Origin: Virgibacillus sp. 7505
Lineage (GTDB): Bacteria > Bacillota > Bacilli > Bacillales > Amphibacillaceae
Direction of reading: 5' to 3'
DNA: 64,000 bases
NCBI RefSeq assembly: GCF_002272135.1
Contig: NZ_NPBF01000035.1
Span: 27,200 to 91,199 of the forward strand
The translations under genes were made by a program, and so were the position numbers. Below, one piece after another: positions 17,678 to 26,516 of the stretch (position 1 is its first letter; each line of letters begins with the position of its first letter). The notes beneath the pieces are model-generated. The model did no database searches, was not told the origin of the DNA, and saw only the letters and a list, made by a program, of their open reading frames with translations.

Positions 17678-19276
17678 ATGAAGTTCTGTAAAGAATGCGG
17701 TAAAGAACTGAAGCCTGGCGCCCAGTTCTGTAATAACTGCGGCACAAGCGCAAGCGGAACACCCACTCCCCAGCGCCAGCAGCAAGCCGCGCCCAAGAAG
17801 AAAATGAGTAAGAAGAACAAGATTATCCTAGCGAGTGTCATCGCAGTACTGATTATCTTGTTTGCCGGCTACAAGACTGGTGAAGCAATGACCAGTAAAG
17901 ATAAGGTGATCGACAAGTTTGAAACGGCTTTAGCAGAGAAAGATGCAAAGAAACTTGCGAAGGTCCTTACTACAGATGATAAAGAGCTCAAGATTGATGA
18001 GGATTCCGTACAGGGACTCATAGCTTACTACAATGAAAATCCGGAGGAATTGGACATTTTAGTAGCGGATATGAGAAGCCAAACAGAGGAAACAGTTGCG
18101 TATGCCACTGGTCCTATCCACCTTTCTAAGGATGGGAAAAAACTTCTTCTGTATGATAATTACGAAATTAACGTTCAGCCTTATTACATAACTCTAGCTA
18201 CTGCTTATAAAGATACGGTGCTTAAAGTAGATGGGAAAGAAGTTGGACAAGCAGACGCAGATGATTTCGAAAAGACATATGGCCCATTTGTACCAGGTAC
18301 TCACGAAGTATCAGCTGAACTGACACACGATATGATAGAAATGGCTGCAACAGAAAGTATGGACCTCTACAGCGAGGATACGAACCCATACAGTGACCTG
18401 CAGGTGGAAGGTTCTATAACAGAAGATACGAGGAAACAAATCATGGATCAGATCAATGCGGTCGGTGATCAGCTGGCAAATGCCAAAGCTGCCAAAGACA
18501 CAAGTCTGCTAAAAGATGCCGGAAAACCATTTAAGCAGATGGTCCAAGACGAAATCGACAGTTTGGATTCTTGGGATTATTCCTACGAGGGTTCCTACCT
18601 ATCATCGGAATTCGACCTGGATACGTTTAATGTAACCAAATTGGATACCGGGTGGGCGGTAACAGCTGATGTCAGCCAAACGTTCAATGAAGCGGAGATT
18701 TATGATGGAGCATCAACTGATCTAGAAGAGCAGTCCCATGAACTCAATTACGTCATGATCTATGATGAAAAAGCAAAGAAATGGCAAGCATATGATGCAG
18801 ATTATAACTATTTCAGCTCCATCGGTGAAAACACCGAGATAGTGGAGAACAAGAAGCCTACGTTATATGAAGCGGATGGATCCAGTAAATCCGATGAAAC
18901 AAAAACGGCTGACAGCAGTGCTGAAGGAGATATTCCTGACACAGCAGCCACATTGATGGACAACTACCTGCATGGCTTAATAGACGCAATTAATGATGAT
19001 AGCTTCAGCAGCGTTTCTCCATATATGGCAGAAGGATCAGCGTTATACGAATCCCAACAGACACTTGTTGATAATTTGACATCCAAAAGCATCACAGAAT
19101 CCCTGGACGATTACGAGATCACAAGCTATGAAGAAGACGGTGATTCGGCGACTATCACAACAAAAGAAACAATTACAATCTCATACAGCGACGGCACCTC
19201 CGAACAACAGGATTATGATTGGACATACACAGCTGAGAAATCGGGAGACGATTGGAAGCTGACGAATATTGAGTAA
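17678..19276 (+). CDS. Zinc-ribbon membrane protein, TcaA/YvbJ-like
   Basis: A 532-residue protein: an N-terminal zinc ribbon (FCKECGKEL, FCNNCG) in the cytoplasm, a basic Gln/Pro linker, one membrane segment at about 45-66, then a large extracellular part. The layout is that of TcaA, a staphylococcal protein affecting teicoplanin susceptibility and cell-wall crosslinking, and Bacillus YvbJ. The segment around residue 200 (YKDTVLKVDGKEVG) and the last 120 residues resemble the repeated TcaA domains. The ATG follows AAAGGAG. A second zinc-ribbon membrane gene converges from the other side, echoing the YvbJ/YvbI pair. Confidence 0.8.
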   Translation: MKFCKECGKELKPGAQFCNNCGTSASGTPTPQRQQQAAPKKKMSKKNKIILASVIAVLIILFAGYKTGEAMTSKDKVIDKFETALAEKDAKKLAKVLTTDDKELKIDEDSVQGLIAYYNENPEELDILVADMRSQTEETVAYATGPIHLSKDGKKLLLYDNYEINVQPYYITLATAYKDTVLKVDGKEVGQADADDFEKTYGPFVPGTHEVSAELTHDMIEMAATESMDLYSEDTNPYSDLQVEGSITEDTRKQIMDQINAVGDQLANAKAAKDTSLLKDAGKPFKQMVQDEIDSLDSWDYSYEGSYLSSEFDLDTFNVTKLDTGWAVTADVSQTFNEAEIYDGASTDLEEQSHELNYVMIYDEKAKKWQAYDADYNYFSSIGENTEIVENKKPTLYEADGSSKSDETKTADSSAEGDIPDTAATLMDNYLHGLIDAINDDSFSSVSPYMAEGSALYESQQTLVDNLTSKSITESLDDYEITSYEEDGDSATITTKETITISYSDGTSEQQDYDWTYTAEKSGDDWKLTNIE

Positions 19277-19282
19277 AACAAA

Positions 19283-19308
19283 AGAGACAGGATTTCCTGT
19301 CTCTTTTC
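19283..19308. terminator. Bidirectional terminator between two zinc-ribbon genes
   Basis: AAAAGAGACAGGA/TCCTGTCTCTTTT stem with A run before and T run after, between convergent stops. Confidence 0.9.
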
Positions 19309-19312
19309 CTAA

Positions 19313-20137
19313 TTAAAAGATTGAAAATTGATTCATGAGTTCTTCCATTTGTTCTATTAGTTCTTCCAGATACATTCTTTGAGCAATATACAAAACAATC
19401 ATTGTACAGATAGTCACAAATAAAGAGCTGTATACAATATCCAAGCCACTTCTGCTATCACGATATAGGCTTACCAACACAAGCACTGGAACAATGAAAA
19501 AGGTGCCAACGAAACCAATAGTAGTAAACCACAAAAAAAGATTAATATTTACTAGTGCAAGCAGGAAACCTAATGCTACTAATCCTAGGAAAGGAATTAA
19601 ATAGCTCCCGTACCTAACTATTATAGATTTGAAGCTTGTTTCAATCTTTGAGAGTTTGCTCGCAGCAAATACCAAAACTGCCACCACGAAAACAAAAAAC
19701 GCAAAGAAGATAAACGGCTTGATAGCAAACTCGACAAATGATAACTCAATGTCTAGTTCATCCGCACTTAGCATGTCTCCAAAAAGAGGTACAGTGCTTA
19801 TTTCCTTTAATAAATTCTTCATCCCGATATAAACTGTCAATCCTAAAAACACAGCGAAGAGAATCATCGTGATGATACTATTCGTCAGATTGCTAACACC
19901 GTAGCGCTTACCTGAGCTAAATGGGTGTTTAATCACATCAGCAAAATAATGGAAAAATGATAATGATGCCTGTTTTGTGACCTCAAGGTACTCATTCGCC
20001 TTGGCACTTTCGCCCGATGAAACTGCTTCTTGCTGTGTGTGACCTGCTGCAGTTTGCCCTTGCAAAGCTGCACCGCAATTCTCGCAAAACTTACTCCCCT
20101 CTGTATTGTTGTGTCCACATGACGGACATGCTACCAT
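19313..20137 (-). CDS. Zinc-ribbon multi-pass membrane protein (YvbI-like)
   Basis: A 274-residue protein with an N-terminal zinc ribbon (CPSCGHN, FCENCG) and about six membrane segments from residue 85 on. No enzymatic motif is visible. The convergent neighbour is also a zinc-ribbon membrane protein, so the two may act together in envelope stress, but this is inferred from the pairing only. Start ATG at 20137 is the only reasonable one because the ribbon begins at residue 4. Confidence 0.75.
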   Translation of the reverse strand: MVACPSCGHNNTEGSKFCENCGAALQGQTAAGHTQQEAVSSGESAKANEYLEVTKQASLSFFHYFADVIKHPFSSGKRYGVSNLTNSIITMILFAVFLGLTVYIGMKNLLKEISTVPLFGDMLSADELDIELSFVEFAIKPFIFFAFFVFVVAVLVFAASKLSKIETSFKSIIVRYGSYLIPFLGLVALGFLLALVNINLFLWFTTIGFVGTFFIVPVLVLVSLYRDSRSGLDIVYSSLFVTICTMIVLYIAQRMYLEELIEQMEELMNQFSIF

Positions 20138-20240
20138 AAAATCTACCCCTTACCTAAAATATTGCACATTTCTCTATGTACTTCCTCATTATACAAAAAA
20201 TAGGCCAAAAGAGGCAGTACTTATTAGAATAAGCATGTAA

Positions 20241-20273
20241 AAAGGCATACATAAGTCATCATATGTACACCTT
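20241..20273 (-). terminator. Terminator after hom
   Basis: Minus-strand imperfect stem AAGGTGTACAT/ATGTATGCCTT followed by a T run, about 30 bases past the hom stop. Confidence 0.7.
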
Positions 20274-20302
20274 CTTTTTGTCCATCTTATCGACTTCCTA
20301 CA

Positions 20303-21433
20303 TTAAGCCTCTGCCTTAGCCTGTGCTCTTGCGGCAAGTCGATAATAGCGACCATCAGATGCAACGACGTTTTCTCCGTGAAGAAGAACTGTCTCACCAG
20401 ACGGCAAGTGAACATAAGGAACTGCCTCCCGTTTCTCCGTGAATTTGATTTCGCGTTTAACACTGATTTCTTTCCGCTGATGGACGAGGTTCGCCAAGTC
20501 CTCGACGATGGCACTGGCCGTCGGCAGGGCGCCGGCACCTGGCCCTTGAAGCTTCAGCTTGCCAACCAGATCACCTTCCACACATACAGCATTATCTACT
20601 CCATCCACACTGTACAGCGGGTGTCCAGCTGTTAGGATGACTGGTTCTACAGATGCCGTCACTTCTCCACCCGCATTTTCAAGCGTGGCAACATGTTTAA
20701 TTTTCCACCCTTGTTCTGCGGCTGCACGGATATCCTGTGAGGAAACCGAACGGATTCCCCTGCGCGTGACCTTCTCCCAATCCGGCTGTGCTTCAAATAA
20801 CAAATCACTCAACACCATTAGTTTATAAAACGCATCCCAGCCATCAACATCATTGGCGGGATCTGCTTCTGCAAAACCAGCTTCCTGCGCAAGCCGCAGC
20901 GCCTCTCCAAATGGAAGGCCCTTATCGGACATTTCCGTCAGAATGAAATTGGATGTGCCATTTAAAATCGCCTCTACTTTGACGACATGATTAATATGCA
21001 GAAGCTGCTTCAGCGTCCCAATCACCGGTACACCACCCGCGACTGCTGCTTCATATTCCAGCCGAACACCTTTATCCTTTGCCAATTGCTTCAGCTCCGC
21101 GCCCCGGGAAGCAATCAATTCTTTATTCGCCGTGATGATATGACAGCCGTGCTGGATTGCTTCCGTTAAATAACTGAAAGCAGGCTCAATTCCGACACTC
21201 GCTTCGATGATCACATCAAGATCTGATATAGAGAACAACTCCGCTGCATCGTCTGTCAGCAATGCGTCCGTCACTTGCTGCGCATACTTCTGCTTTTCCC
21301 GCACCAAGACACCTGCCACATGTACCTCCTTCCCGAAAATCGTCTGCAGGTTCTCCTGATGGGAGCGGATCGTCCTCCCCACAGCGCTTCCTACAGTGCC
21401 GTATCCTATCAATCCAATCTTCACTGCTGTCAT
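20303..21433 (-). CDS. hom: Homoserine dehydrogenase
   Basis: Reduces aspartate semialdehyde to homoserine with NAD(P)H, the branch point to methionine and threonine. The 376-residue protein has the nucleotide loop GLIGYGTVGSAVG, the NGTSNF segment and the family signature around DPANDVDGWDAFYKLMVLSD. It is about 55 residues shorter than B. subtilis Hom and I see no C-terminal ACT domain, so threonine feedback may be absent. thrC and thrB are not adjacent. The leader contains a SAM-I riboswitch, so expression answers to S-adenosylmethionine, tying this gene to methionine synthesis. ATG at 21433 follows GAGGAGG. Confidence 0.95.
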   Translation of the reverse strand: MTAVKIGLIGYGTVGSAVGRTIRSHQENLQTIFGKEVHVAGVLVREKQKYAQQVTDALLTDDAAELFSISDLDVIIEASVGIEPAFSYLTEAIQHGCHIITANKELIASRGAELKQLAKDKGVRLEYEAAVAGGVPVIGTLKQLLHINHVVKVEAILNGTSNFILTEMSDKGLPFGEALRLAQEAGFAEADPANDVDGWDAFYKLMVLSDLLFEAQPDWEKVTRRGIRSVSSQDIRAAAEQGWKIKHVATLENAGGEVTASVEPVILTAGHPLYSVDGVDNAVCVEGDLVGKLKLQGPGAGALPTASAIVEDLANLVHQRKEISVKREIKFTEKREAVPYVHLPSGETVLLHGENVVASDGRYYRLAARAQAKAEA

Positions 21434-21463
21434 CTGTTTTGCCTCCTCGAATGGTTTTCTGCA

Positions 21464-21613
21464 TAAAAAAAGCCTCCCTGAGAGGACAGGGAGACGAATG
21501 TACCGTGCTGTGTCTTCTCTCATCTACAGGAATTAGCACCTATACAAGTCAAAGTTACACTTGCAGGTTGCCGGGCATCATCGGGCCAGTCCCTCCGCCG
21601 CTCTTGATAAGAG
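21464..21613 (-). ncRNA. SAM-I riboswitch (S-box) upstream of hom
   Basis: The minus strand begins CTCTTATCAAGAG, continues with GGCGGAGGGACTGGCCC, GATGATGCCCGGCAACC and later AGGTGCTAATTCC, the conserved S-box core. It ends in a terminator CTCCCTG/CAGGGAG followed by seven T (21464-21493). SAM binding is expected to stop transcription before hom. Confidence 0.95.
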
Positions 21614-21686
21614 TTTTGTATATTCATTTGTTATGAAGGAGTTTAGCATGAATAAGATACAGAGTCAACTGAAAATTCTAACAACA

Positions 21687-22697
21687 TCATCCGACAAGAC
21701 TGTCATAAAGGGAACGCGCCCGGCTTATGTCAGCCACACCATGAATGATTGCCCTGCCATCAGCAAATAGGACAAATCTATGACCCTTGTATTGAAAAGC
21801 CAGCAGGTATTCATTAACAGTGATCTGGTCGACTGCACAAACCCACTCTTCAGATAAAGCTTGCAGGTTCAATGATTTTTTCGCGCTAGGCCTTATATGG
21901 ACAGCCTCCCTTCCGCAAAGGACATCCAGTCTCGTCCGGGAGGAGCCATTCAAAAAAGGCAATACTGCATGTGAGCCGCAGCTGGAACAACTTGAATCGC
22001 GAAGGTTTTTCACATCCACTCTCGTATAATCCCCTGTCCAAATATCAAATGCACATAGTTCTGCCTTTACTTCCTGACCGCATAAGATTCGCAATGCTTG
22101 TGTCACTTGCATCGCCGCCACCCATTGGACAATCGGGCTGATGATTCCTGCCGTATCACATGTTTCACTTTGCTGCGGAAGCTGTTCCAGGAGACAGTGA
22201 AGACATGGAGTATCTTTACCCGCAAGCACTGGGTAGGTTATCCCGTAGCTGCCCACACATGCACCATATAAGTACGGAATACCGTGCTTCAATGCAGCAT
22301 CATTGACGATTAAACGTGTCTCGAAATTATCGGTAGCATCCAGAATTACATCAGCACCTTCAATCAAGCGCTCGACATTATGGTAATCAACATTTTCAAT
22401 CACGGTATGCAGCGTCACTTGTTGATTGATTGCCTGTAGTCGCTCCTTTGCTGCAGAAGCTTTCGGCAAATAAGAGGCAGCATCTTGCTCTGTATACAGC
22501 TGCTGGCGCTGGAGATTATGGAATTCAACATAATCCCGATCAATAAGCATCAGTTCTCCAATACCAGCACGTACAAGCATCTCTGCAGAAGCAGAGCCTA
22601 ATGCCCCCATCCCAATTAAGACAATTTTACCGTTTTCAACCTGTGCCTGCCCATCCTTGCCAAGGAACAGCTCCTGTTTCCGATAACGATCCTTCAT
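21687..22697 (-). CDS. thiF: Thiazole biosynthesis adenylyltransferase ThiF
   Basis: Adenylates the C-terminal glycine of the sulfur carrier ThiS in thiamine thiazole synthesis. It has the E1-like nucleotide loop GMGALGSASAEML, DATDNFETR, the CDTAGI segment carrying a conserved Cys and a zinc-binding CSSCG. It is 336 residues, close to Bacillus ThiF. Its ATG overlaps the thiG stop (TGATG), so it is the last, coupled gene of the operon. thiD, which follows in B. subtilis, is absent here. Confidence 0.94.
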   Translation of the reverse strand: MKDRYRKQELFLGKDGQAQVENGKIVLIGMGALGSASAEMLVRAGIGELMLIDRDYVEFHNLQRQQLYTEQDAASYLPKASAAKERLQAINQQVTLHTVIENVDYHNVERLIEGADVILDATDNFETRLIVNDAALKHGIPYLYGACVGSYGITYPVLAGKDTPCLHCLLEQLPQQSETCDTAGIISPIVQWVAAMQVTQALRILCGQEVKAELCAFDIWTGDYTRVDVKNLRDSSCSSCGSHAVLPFLNGSSRTRLDVLCGREAVHIRPSAKKSLNLQALSEEWVCAVDQITVNEYLLAFQYKGHRFVLFADGRAIIHGVADISRARSLYDSLVG

Positions 22698-23461
22698 CAG
22701 GTAAACAAACCTTCATTCGGGCTGCTAGCTACTGCGTAATTTTTTTCGGGAATTCTTCCTGCTTCAAAACCTAAACGACCTGCTTCAATAGCCAGCTTCA
22801 TCGCATATGCCATTCGAACAGGGTCTGCAGCTCCGGAAACAGCTGTATTCAACAAGACACCATCAGCCCCGAGCTCCATTGCATACGCAGCATCTTTTGG
22901 CGAACCAATACCAGCATCAACAATGACCGGTACACTGCTCTGTTCAATGATCATACGCAGGTTGAAAGGATTGATGATACCTTTTCCCGAACCAATTGGC
23001 GATGCACCTGGCATAATCGCATGTACTCCCAGATCCACGAGCCGCTTGGCCAAGACAACATCATCCGACGTGTAAGGCAGGACAATGAAGCCCTCTTCCA
23101 ACAGCATTTCAGATGCCCGCAGTGTCTCAACTGGATCAGGAAGCAATGTCCGGTCACAGCCAATCACTTCCACCTTCACCATGTCGCATAACCCCGAAGC
23201 TTTAGCCAGTTTGGCAATTCGAACAGCCTCTTCTGCCGTCTTTGCACCTGCTGTATTCGGCAGTAAAGAGTACTTTTCCAGATCAAGCTGTTCCAGGAGA
23301 TTTGGCTGGGATGGCTCAAAGATATCCATCCGTCTCACAGCAAATGTCAGTATCTCTGCCTTCGAAATATCGACTGCCTTTTCCTGCACCTCAAATGACG
23401 GGTATTTGCCTGTTCCCAATAATAAGCGGGAAGCAAAAGTCTTCTCTGCAATCTGTAACAT
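22697..23461 (-). CDS. thiG: Thiazole synthase ThiG
   Basis: Forms the thiazole phosphate of thiamine from deoxyxylulose phosphate, dehydroglycine and ThiS thiocarboxylate. The 254-residue TIM barrel has the start [12 protein letters not shown], the Schiff-base lysine K96 in MVKVEVIG and the phosphate motif [20 protein letters not shown]. It lies between thiS (3-base gap) and thiF (1-base overlap). Confidence 0.97.
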   Translation of the reverse strand: MLQIAEKTFASRLLLGTGKYPSFEVQEKAVDISKAEILTFAVRRMDIFEPSQPNLLEQLDLEKYSLLPNTAGAKTAEEAVRIAKLAKASGLCDMVKVEVIGCDRTLLPDPVETLRASEMLLEEGFIVLPYTSDDVVLAKRLVDLGVHAIMPGASPIGSGKGIINPFNLRMIIEQSSVPVIVDAGIGSPKDAAYAMELGADGVLLNTAVSGAADPVRMAYAMKLAIEAGRLGFEAGRIPEKNYAVASSPNEGLFT

Positions 23462-23464
23462 TCT

Positions 23465-23668
23465 TCATCCTCCTCCTACAAAATGAATCAGCTCGACTTT
23501 ATCGCCATTTCTAATCGGCTGCTCTGCATACGAAGCTTTATTAATGATCTCTTTGTTCAGTTCGACAATCACAATCCTTTTCTCCAGGGAAAGTGATGCT
23601 AACAGCTGAGCTATAGTCTTGATATCAGGGGATAATTCCTGCTGCCTGCCATTCAGCTGAATATTCAC
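23465..23668 (-). CDS. thiS: Sulfur carrier protein ThiS
   Basis: A 67-residue ubiquitin-like sulfur carrier. It starts with a MNIQLNGR strand and ends in a Gly-Gly-Gly tail, the site adenylated by ThiF and converted to thiocarboxylate. Its ATG overlaps the thiO stop by four bases. Confidence 0.95.
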   Translation of the reverse strand: MNIQLNGRQQELSPDIKTIAQLLASLSLEKRIVIVELNKEIINKASYAEQPIRNGDKVELIHFVGGG

Positions 23669-24783
23669 ATCAATACCTCCTCGCCAGTGTTCAATCTATC
23701 GACACGAAATGCTTCCTTCCATTCTTCCAGAACTTCATTGCTGCTTATCAAATCACAAATCATCTTGCCCGTAGCTGGGGCAAGCAGAATGCCATTGCGC
23801 TGATGGCCAGCAGCGATATACAAGCCCTTCATTTCTGGATGCTCACCAATCAGCGGCTTCCCATCGTATGTCTGAGGTCTGAGACCTGCCCAGCTTCTGA
23901 GGAATGGCATTTTATCAACCACTGGCAGCATCTTTCTAGCTTTCTCCATGATAGTCTGTAATCCGCCAAGCGTGGGCTCGGTGCTCCAATCATCCTTGAC
24001 CTTTGTTGCACCTATGATCAGCTCATTGTTGTTACGCGGAACAATATAATGCTGATCATGGAATAAATTGCATGTAAGAGGAGTTTGCGTATTCGTAACA
24101 GCAATGCACTCACCCTTCACTGGAAAAATCGGCGTCCCCAAACCTGAACGCTGGAGCAGAGCATTACTCCAAACTCCGCTGGCAATCACCACACGATCTG
24201 CTTGCCATTCTCCTTTGGAAGTCCGTAACCGATAATGAGCAGATTCCTTCACAATCTCATCGACCCGGGTATAAGCGTTAATCCGGGCACCTAGCATACG
24301 GGCAGCTGTATGGAATCCTCTGCAGGCAATTGCAGGTGTGACATGCACATCTTCTGCCATATGAAGAGCGCCAGAAACTGCTTCTGACAGACCAGGTACT
24401 TTCTTTGACACAGTTGCACGATCCAGCCATGTTACTCCTTCCAACGAAGAGAACGGAGAGTTCAATGTTTCTTCTCCTGTAAAAACAAGCTGTAATAAAC
24501 CACCTGGGCGACGTTCCATGTCTATCCCTGTCAGAGAGCGAATATCCTCTTCTGCCTGTTCATAGAGCCTTTGACTAGTACGGGCAAAGGGATAAAGGGA
24601 AGCACCGAATTCCTTATATTCTGAATGGGCACCTAGCATACCAGCTGCTGCTTGCGTCGAGCCTGATCCGACTTGGCCCGCTTCCAGCAAATCGACTTGA
24701 TGGCCTGCTTTCGCTAAATAATAAGCGATTGCACTGCCGATGATACCTCCTCCAACAATTGCTACTTCAGTGGATCTCTTCAA
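23665..24783 (-). CDS. thiO: Glycine oxidase ThiO
   Basis: A flavoenzyme oxidising glycine to iminoglycine for thiazole formation. The 372 residues include the FAD loop VGGGIIGSAIAYYLAKAG and a C-terminal YIAAGHQRNGILLAP segment typical of the DAO family. It overlaps tenI by 17 bases upstream and thiS by four downstream. Use of ThiO rather than ThiH indicates the aerobic Bacillus-type route. Confidence 0.94.
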   Translation of the reverse strand: MKRSTEVAIVGGGIIGSAIAYYLAKAGHQVDLLEAGQVGSGSTQAAAGMLGAHSEYKEFGASLYPFARTSQRLYEQAEEDIRSLTGIDMERRPGGLLQLVFTGEETLNSPFSSLEGVTWLDRATVSKKVPGLSEAVSGALHMAEDVHVTPAIACRGFHTAARMLGARINAYTRVDEIVKESAHYRLRTSKGEWQADRVVIASGVWSNALLQRSGLGTPIFPVKGECIAVTNTQTPLTCNLFHDQHYIVPRNNNELIIGATKVKDDWSTEPTLGGLQTIMEKARKMLPVVDKMPFLRSWAGLRPQTYDGKPLIGEHPEMKGLYIAAGHQRNGILLAPATGKMICDLISSNEVLEEWKEAFRVDRLNTGEEVLM

Positions 24784-25384
24784 GACGCAGACACTCCTCC
24801 CTTAATTTCTTCACGGCATCCAGCGGGTTTGCAGCAGAAAAGATACCACTCATAACAGCAACCCCATCTAACTCAAACGCTTTCAAAGAAGCCAACCGCT
24901 CCACATCAATTCCTCCTATTGCGTATAACGGAATGCGGGTATTCTGACGGATATACCCTAAATTGGCTAAAGGCTGCGGTGATTTCCCCTTCTTACTGGC
25001 TGTCGGAAAACAATGCCCATACAGCGCGTATGCCGCCCCGACAGCCTCCGCCTGTACTGCTTCTTCAAACGAATGGACAGGCGCACCAATCAGCAATTCA
25101 GGATACAGCTTTTTCAATTCTTCCAGTGGAAGGCCATGACCTGGTATATGCACTTGCTTCAAGCCAAGCAGCAAAGCTATATCCATTCGGTCATTAAGCC
25201 AAAGCTTATGTGCTGGCAGCCCTTCGTCCAATAGCTCTTTACAAAGCTGATATACTGTACCAGCAGGCTTATGTTTCTCCCTGATCTGCACATGATCGAC
25301 ATAAGGGTGTATCTCCATCAAGATACGCCTTAAATCTGCTGGCTCATATGCATCATCGGTTACTGCCATCAATTTGATTGCCAT
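24767..25384 (-). CDS. tenI: Thiazole tautomerase TenI
   Basis: A 205-residue TIM-barrel protein related to ThiE. TenI aromatises the thiazole tautomer released by ThiG. Motifs include QIREKHKPAG, GAPVHSFEEAVQAEAVGAAYALYGH and AIGGI, with GVAVMSGIFSA near the end. First gene of the operon; tenA, which precedes it in B. subtilis, is missing. The start is uncertain: AGGAGG lies only two bases from the ATG at 25384, and another ATG exists at 25369, 17 bases from that site. Confidence 0.88.
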   Translation of the reverse strand: MAIKLMAVTDDAYEPADLRRILMEIHPYVDHVQIREKHKPAGTVYQLCKELLDEGLPAHKLWLNDRMDIALLLGLKQVHIPGHGLPLEELKKLYPELLIGAPVHSFEEAVQAEAVGAAYALYGHCFPTASKKGKSPQPLANLGYIRQNTRIPLYAIGGIDVERLASLKAFELDGVAVMSGIFSAANPLDAVKKLREECLRLEEIH

Positions 25385-25416
25385 CACCTCCTGGAAATAC
25401 GAACAGGCCGGACATA

Positions 25417-25449
25417 CAAAAAACACCACTCCCCAAAGGAAAGTGGTGT
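25417..25449 (-). terminator. Riboswitch-controlled terminator of thi operon
   Basis: Minus-strand stem ACACCACT/AGTGGTGT followed by TTTTTTG between the TPP aptamer and tenI, the expression platform. Confidence 0.88.
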
Positions 25450-25494
25450 GAAACTTGCGAATGAATACATACAAAAGAGCATGTAAACCCGAGT

Positions 25495-25595
25495 GTCTAC
25501 ACTTTCCTACGCAGGTCCGAACCTGTTCAGGTTTTGAGGGTTTAAAGAGTCACTACTCTTCATCTCAGCCCTTATGAAGGGATCCCCTAGTGTGA
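25495..25595 (-). ncRNA. TPP riboswitch (thi-box)
   Basis: On the minus strand the aptamer runs from CACACTAGGGG through GGGCTGAGATGAAGAG, AAACCCTCAAAACCTGAAC and AGGTTCGGACCTGCGTAGG to the closing AAGTGT. The CTGAGA and ACCTGA...GCGTAGG cores are the TPP-binding signature. A terminator follows before tenI, so TPP should shut off the operon. Confidence 0.97.
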
Positions 25596-25666
25596 AAATC
25601 TATATGAACTTACCCACATCGTAACATAAATAGCATTTTATGCAAGATTCTGATTACCAAAAAAGA

Positions 25667-25699
25667 AAAGACCATCTGATTATATCCAGATGGTCTTTT
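25667..25699 (-). terminator. Terminator of the SDR pair
   Basis: Stem AAAAGACCATCTG/CAGATGGTCTTTT with T run on the minus strand, 10 bases after the SDR stop. Confidence 0.92.
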
Positions 25700-25708
25700 C
25701 TGCCTGAC

Positions 25709-26491
25709 TCAGTACTTATAAGATTGTCCGCCATCAATCGGTACAACAGTAGCATTGATGAAGTTTGCCTGATCGGAAAGAAGGAATGCAACGAGATAAC
25801 CGACTTCTTCCGGCTTACCAAAACGTTTCATCGGGTTGACGCTGACGAATTCCTTGCCCGCTTCTTCCCAGTTATCTCCGCCAAGCTGACGAAGGGATCC
25901 TTCAACCATTGGCGTCATGATGGCACCTGGAGCAATGGCTTTGATGCTCACACCGAATTGTCCGTATTCGATACCGGAGTTTTTCGTAAGACCTACTACA
26001 CCATGCTTACTTGCTGCATAGCCGGACTGGTTGCCGATTCCGCGGATACCACCTACAGAAGCTGTATTTACTACAGAACCATAGCCCTGCTCCTTCATTA
26101 CTTTGAGTACGTGGCGCATGCCGTAGAATACGCCATTCAAGTTGATGTTCACAACGCGGTCGAATTCGTCTACAGGATACTCTTCTGTCAGATTTTGCGT
26201 TCCTTCCACACCAGCGTTGTTAAAGAAACTATCGATCTTACCAAATTGATCAATTGTTTGTTTTACATACGCCTCAACTTCCGGCTCATTTGCACAGTTT
26301 GCCACAATCGTAAGAACCTCTGCCTCTGGTGCTGCAGCCAATATTTCCTGCTTCGTTTCTTCCATGCCTTTTTCACTTAAATCAACAAGAGAAAGCTTTG
26401 CGCCTTCTTTTGCTACTTGCAAAGCTGCTGCGCGTCCTAACCCAGAACCCCCACCTGTAATCAATACTACTTTATCTTCAAAACGTTTCAT
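25709..26491 (-). CDS. Short-chain dehydrogenase/reductase (second of pair)
   Basis: A 260-residue NAD(P)-dependent oxidoreductase. Cofactor loop TGGGSGLGRAAA near residue 13, NNAG at about 93, catalytic Ser in NTASVGG, and Tyr-Lys in GYAASKHG. The Asp after beta-2 (SLVDLSE) favours NAD. It is 25 bases downstream of a closely related SDR gene. The ATG at 26491 follows AAAAGGAG. Substrate unknown. Confidence 0.87.
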   Translation of the reverse strand: MKRFEDKVVLITGGGSGLGRAAALQVAKEGAKLSLVDLSEKGMEETKQEILAAAPEAEVLTIVANCANEPEVEAYVKQTIDQFGKIDSFFNNAGVEGTQNLTEEYPVDEFDRVVNINLNGVFYGMRHVLKVMKEQGYGSVVNTASVGGIRGIGNQSGYAASKHGVVGLTKNSGIEYGQFGVSIKAIAPGAIMTPMVEGSLRQLGGDNWEEAGKEFVSVNPMKRFGKPEEVGYLVAFLLSDQANFINATVVPIDGGQSYKY

Positions 26492-26516
26492 CGAAATCTC
26501 TCCTTTTCTGATTCTG

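Noticed and set aside
21648..21770. Small plus-strand ORF of 40 codons with GAAGGAG site
   Set aside because: It overlaps the 3' end of thiF antisense, has no recognisable family features and lies upstream of the hom riboswitch on the other strand; not supportable as a gene.
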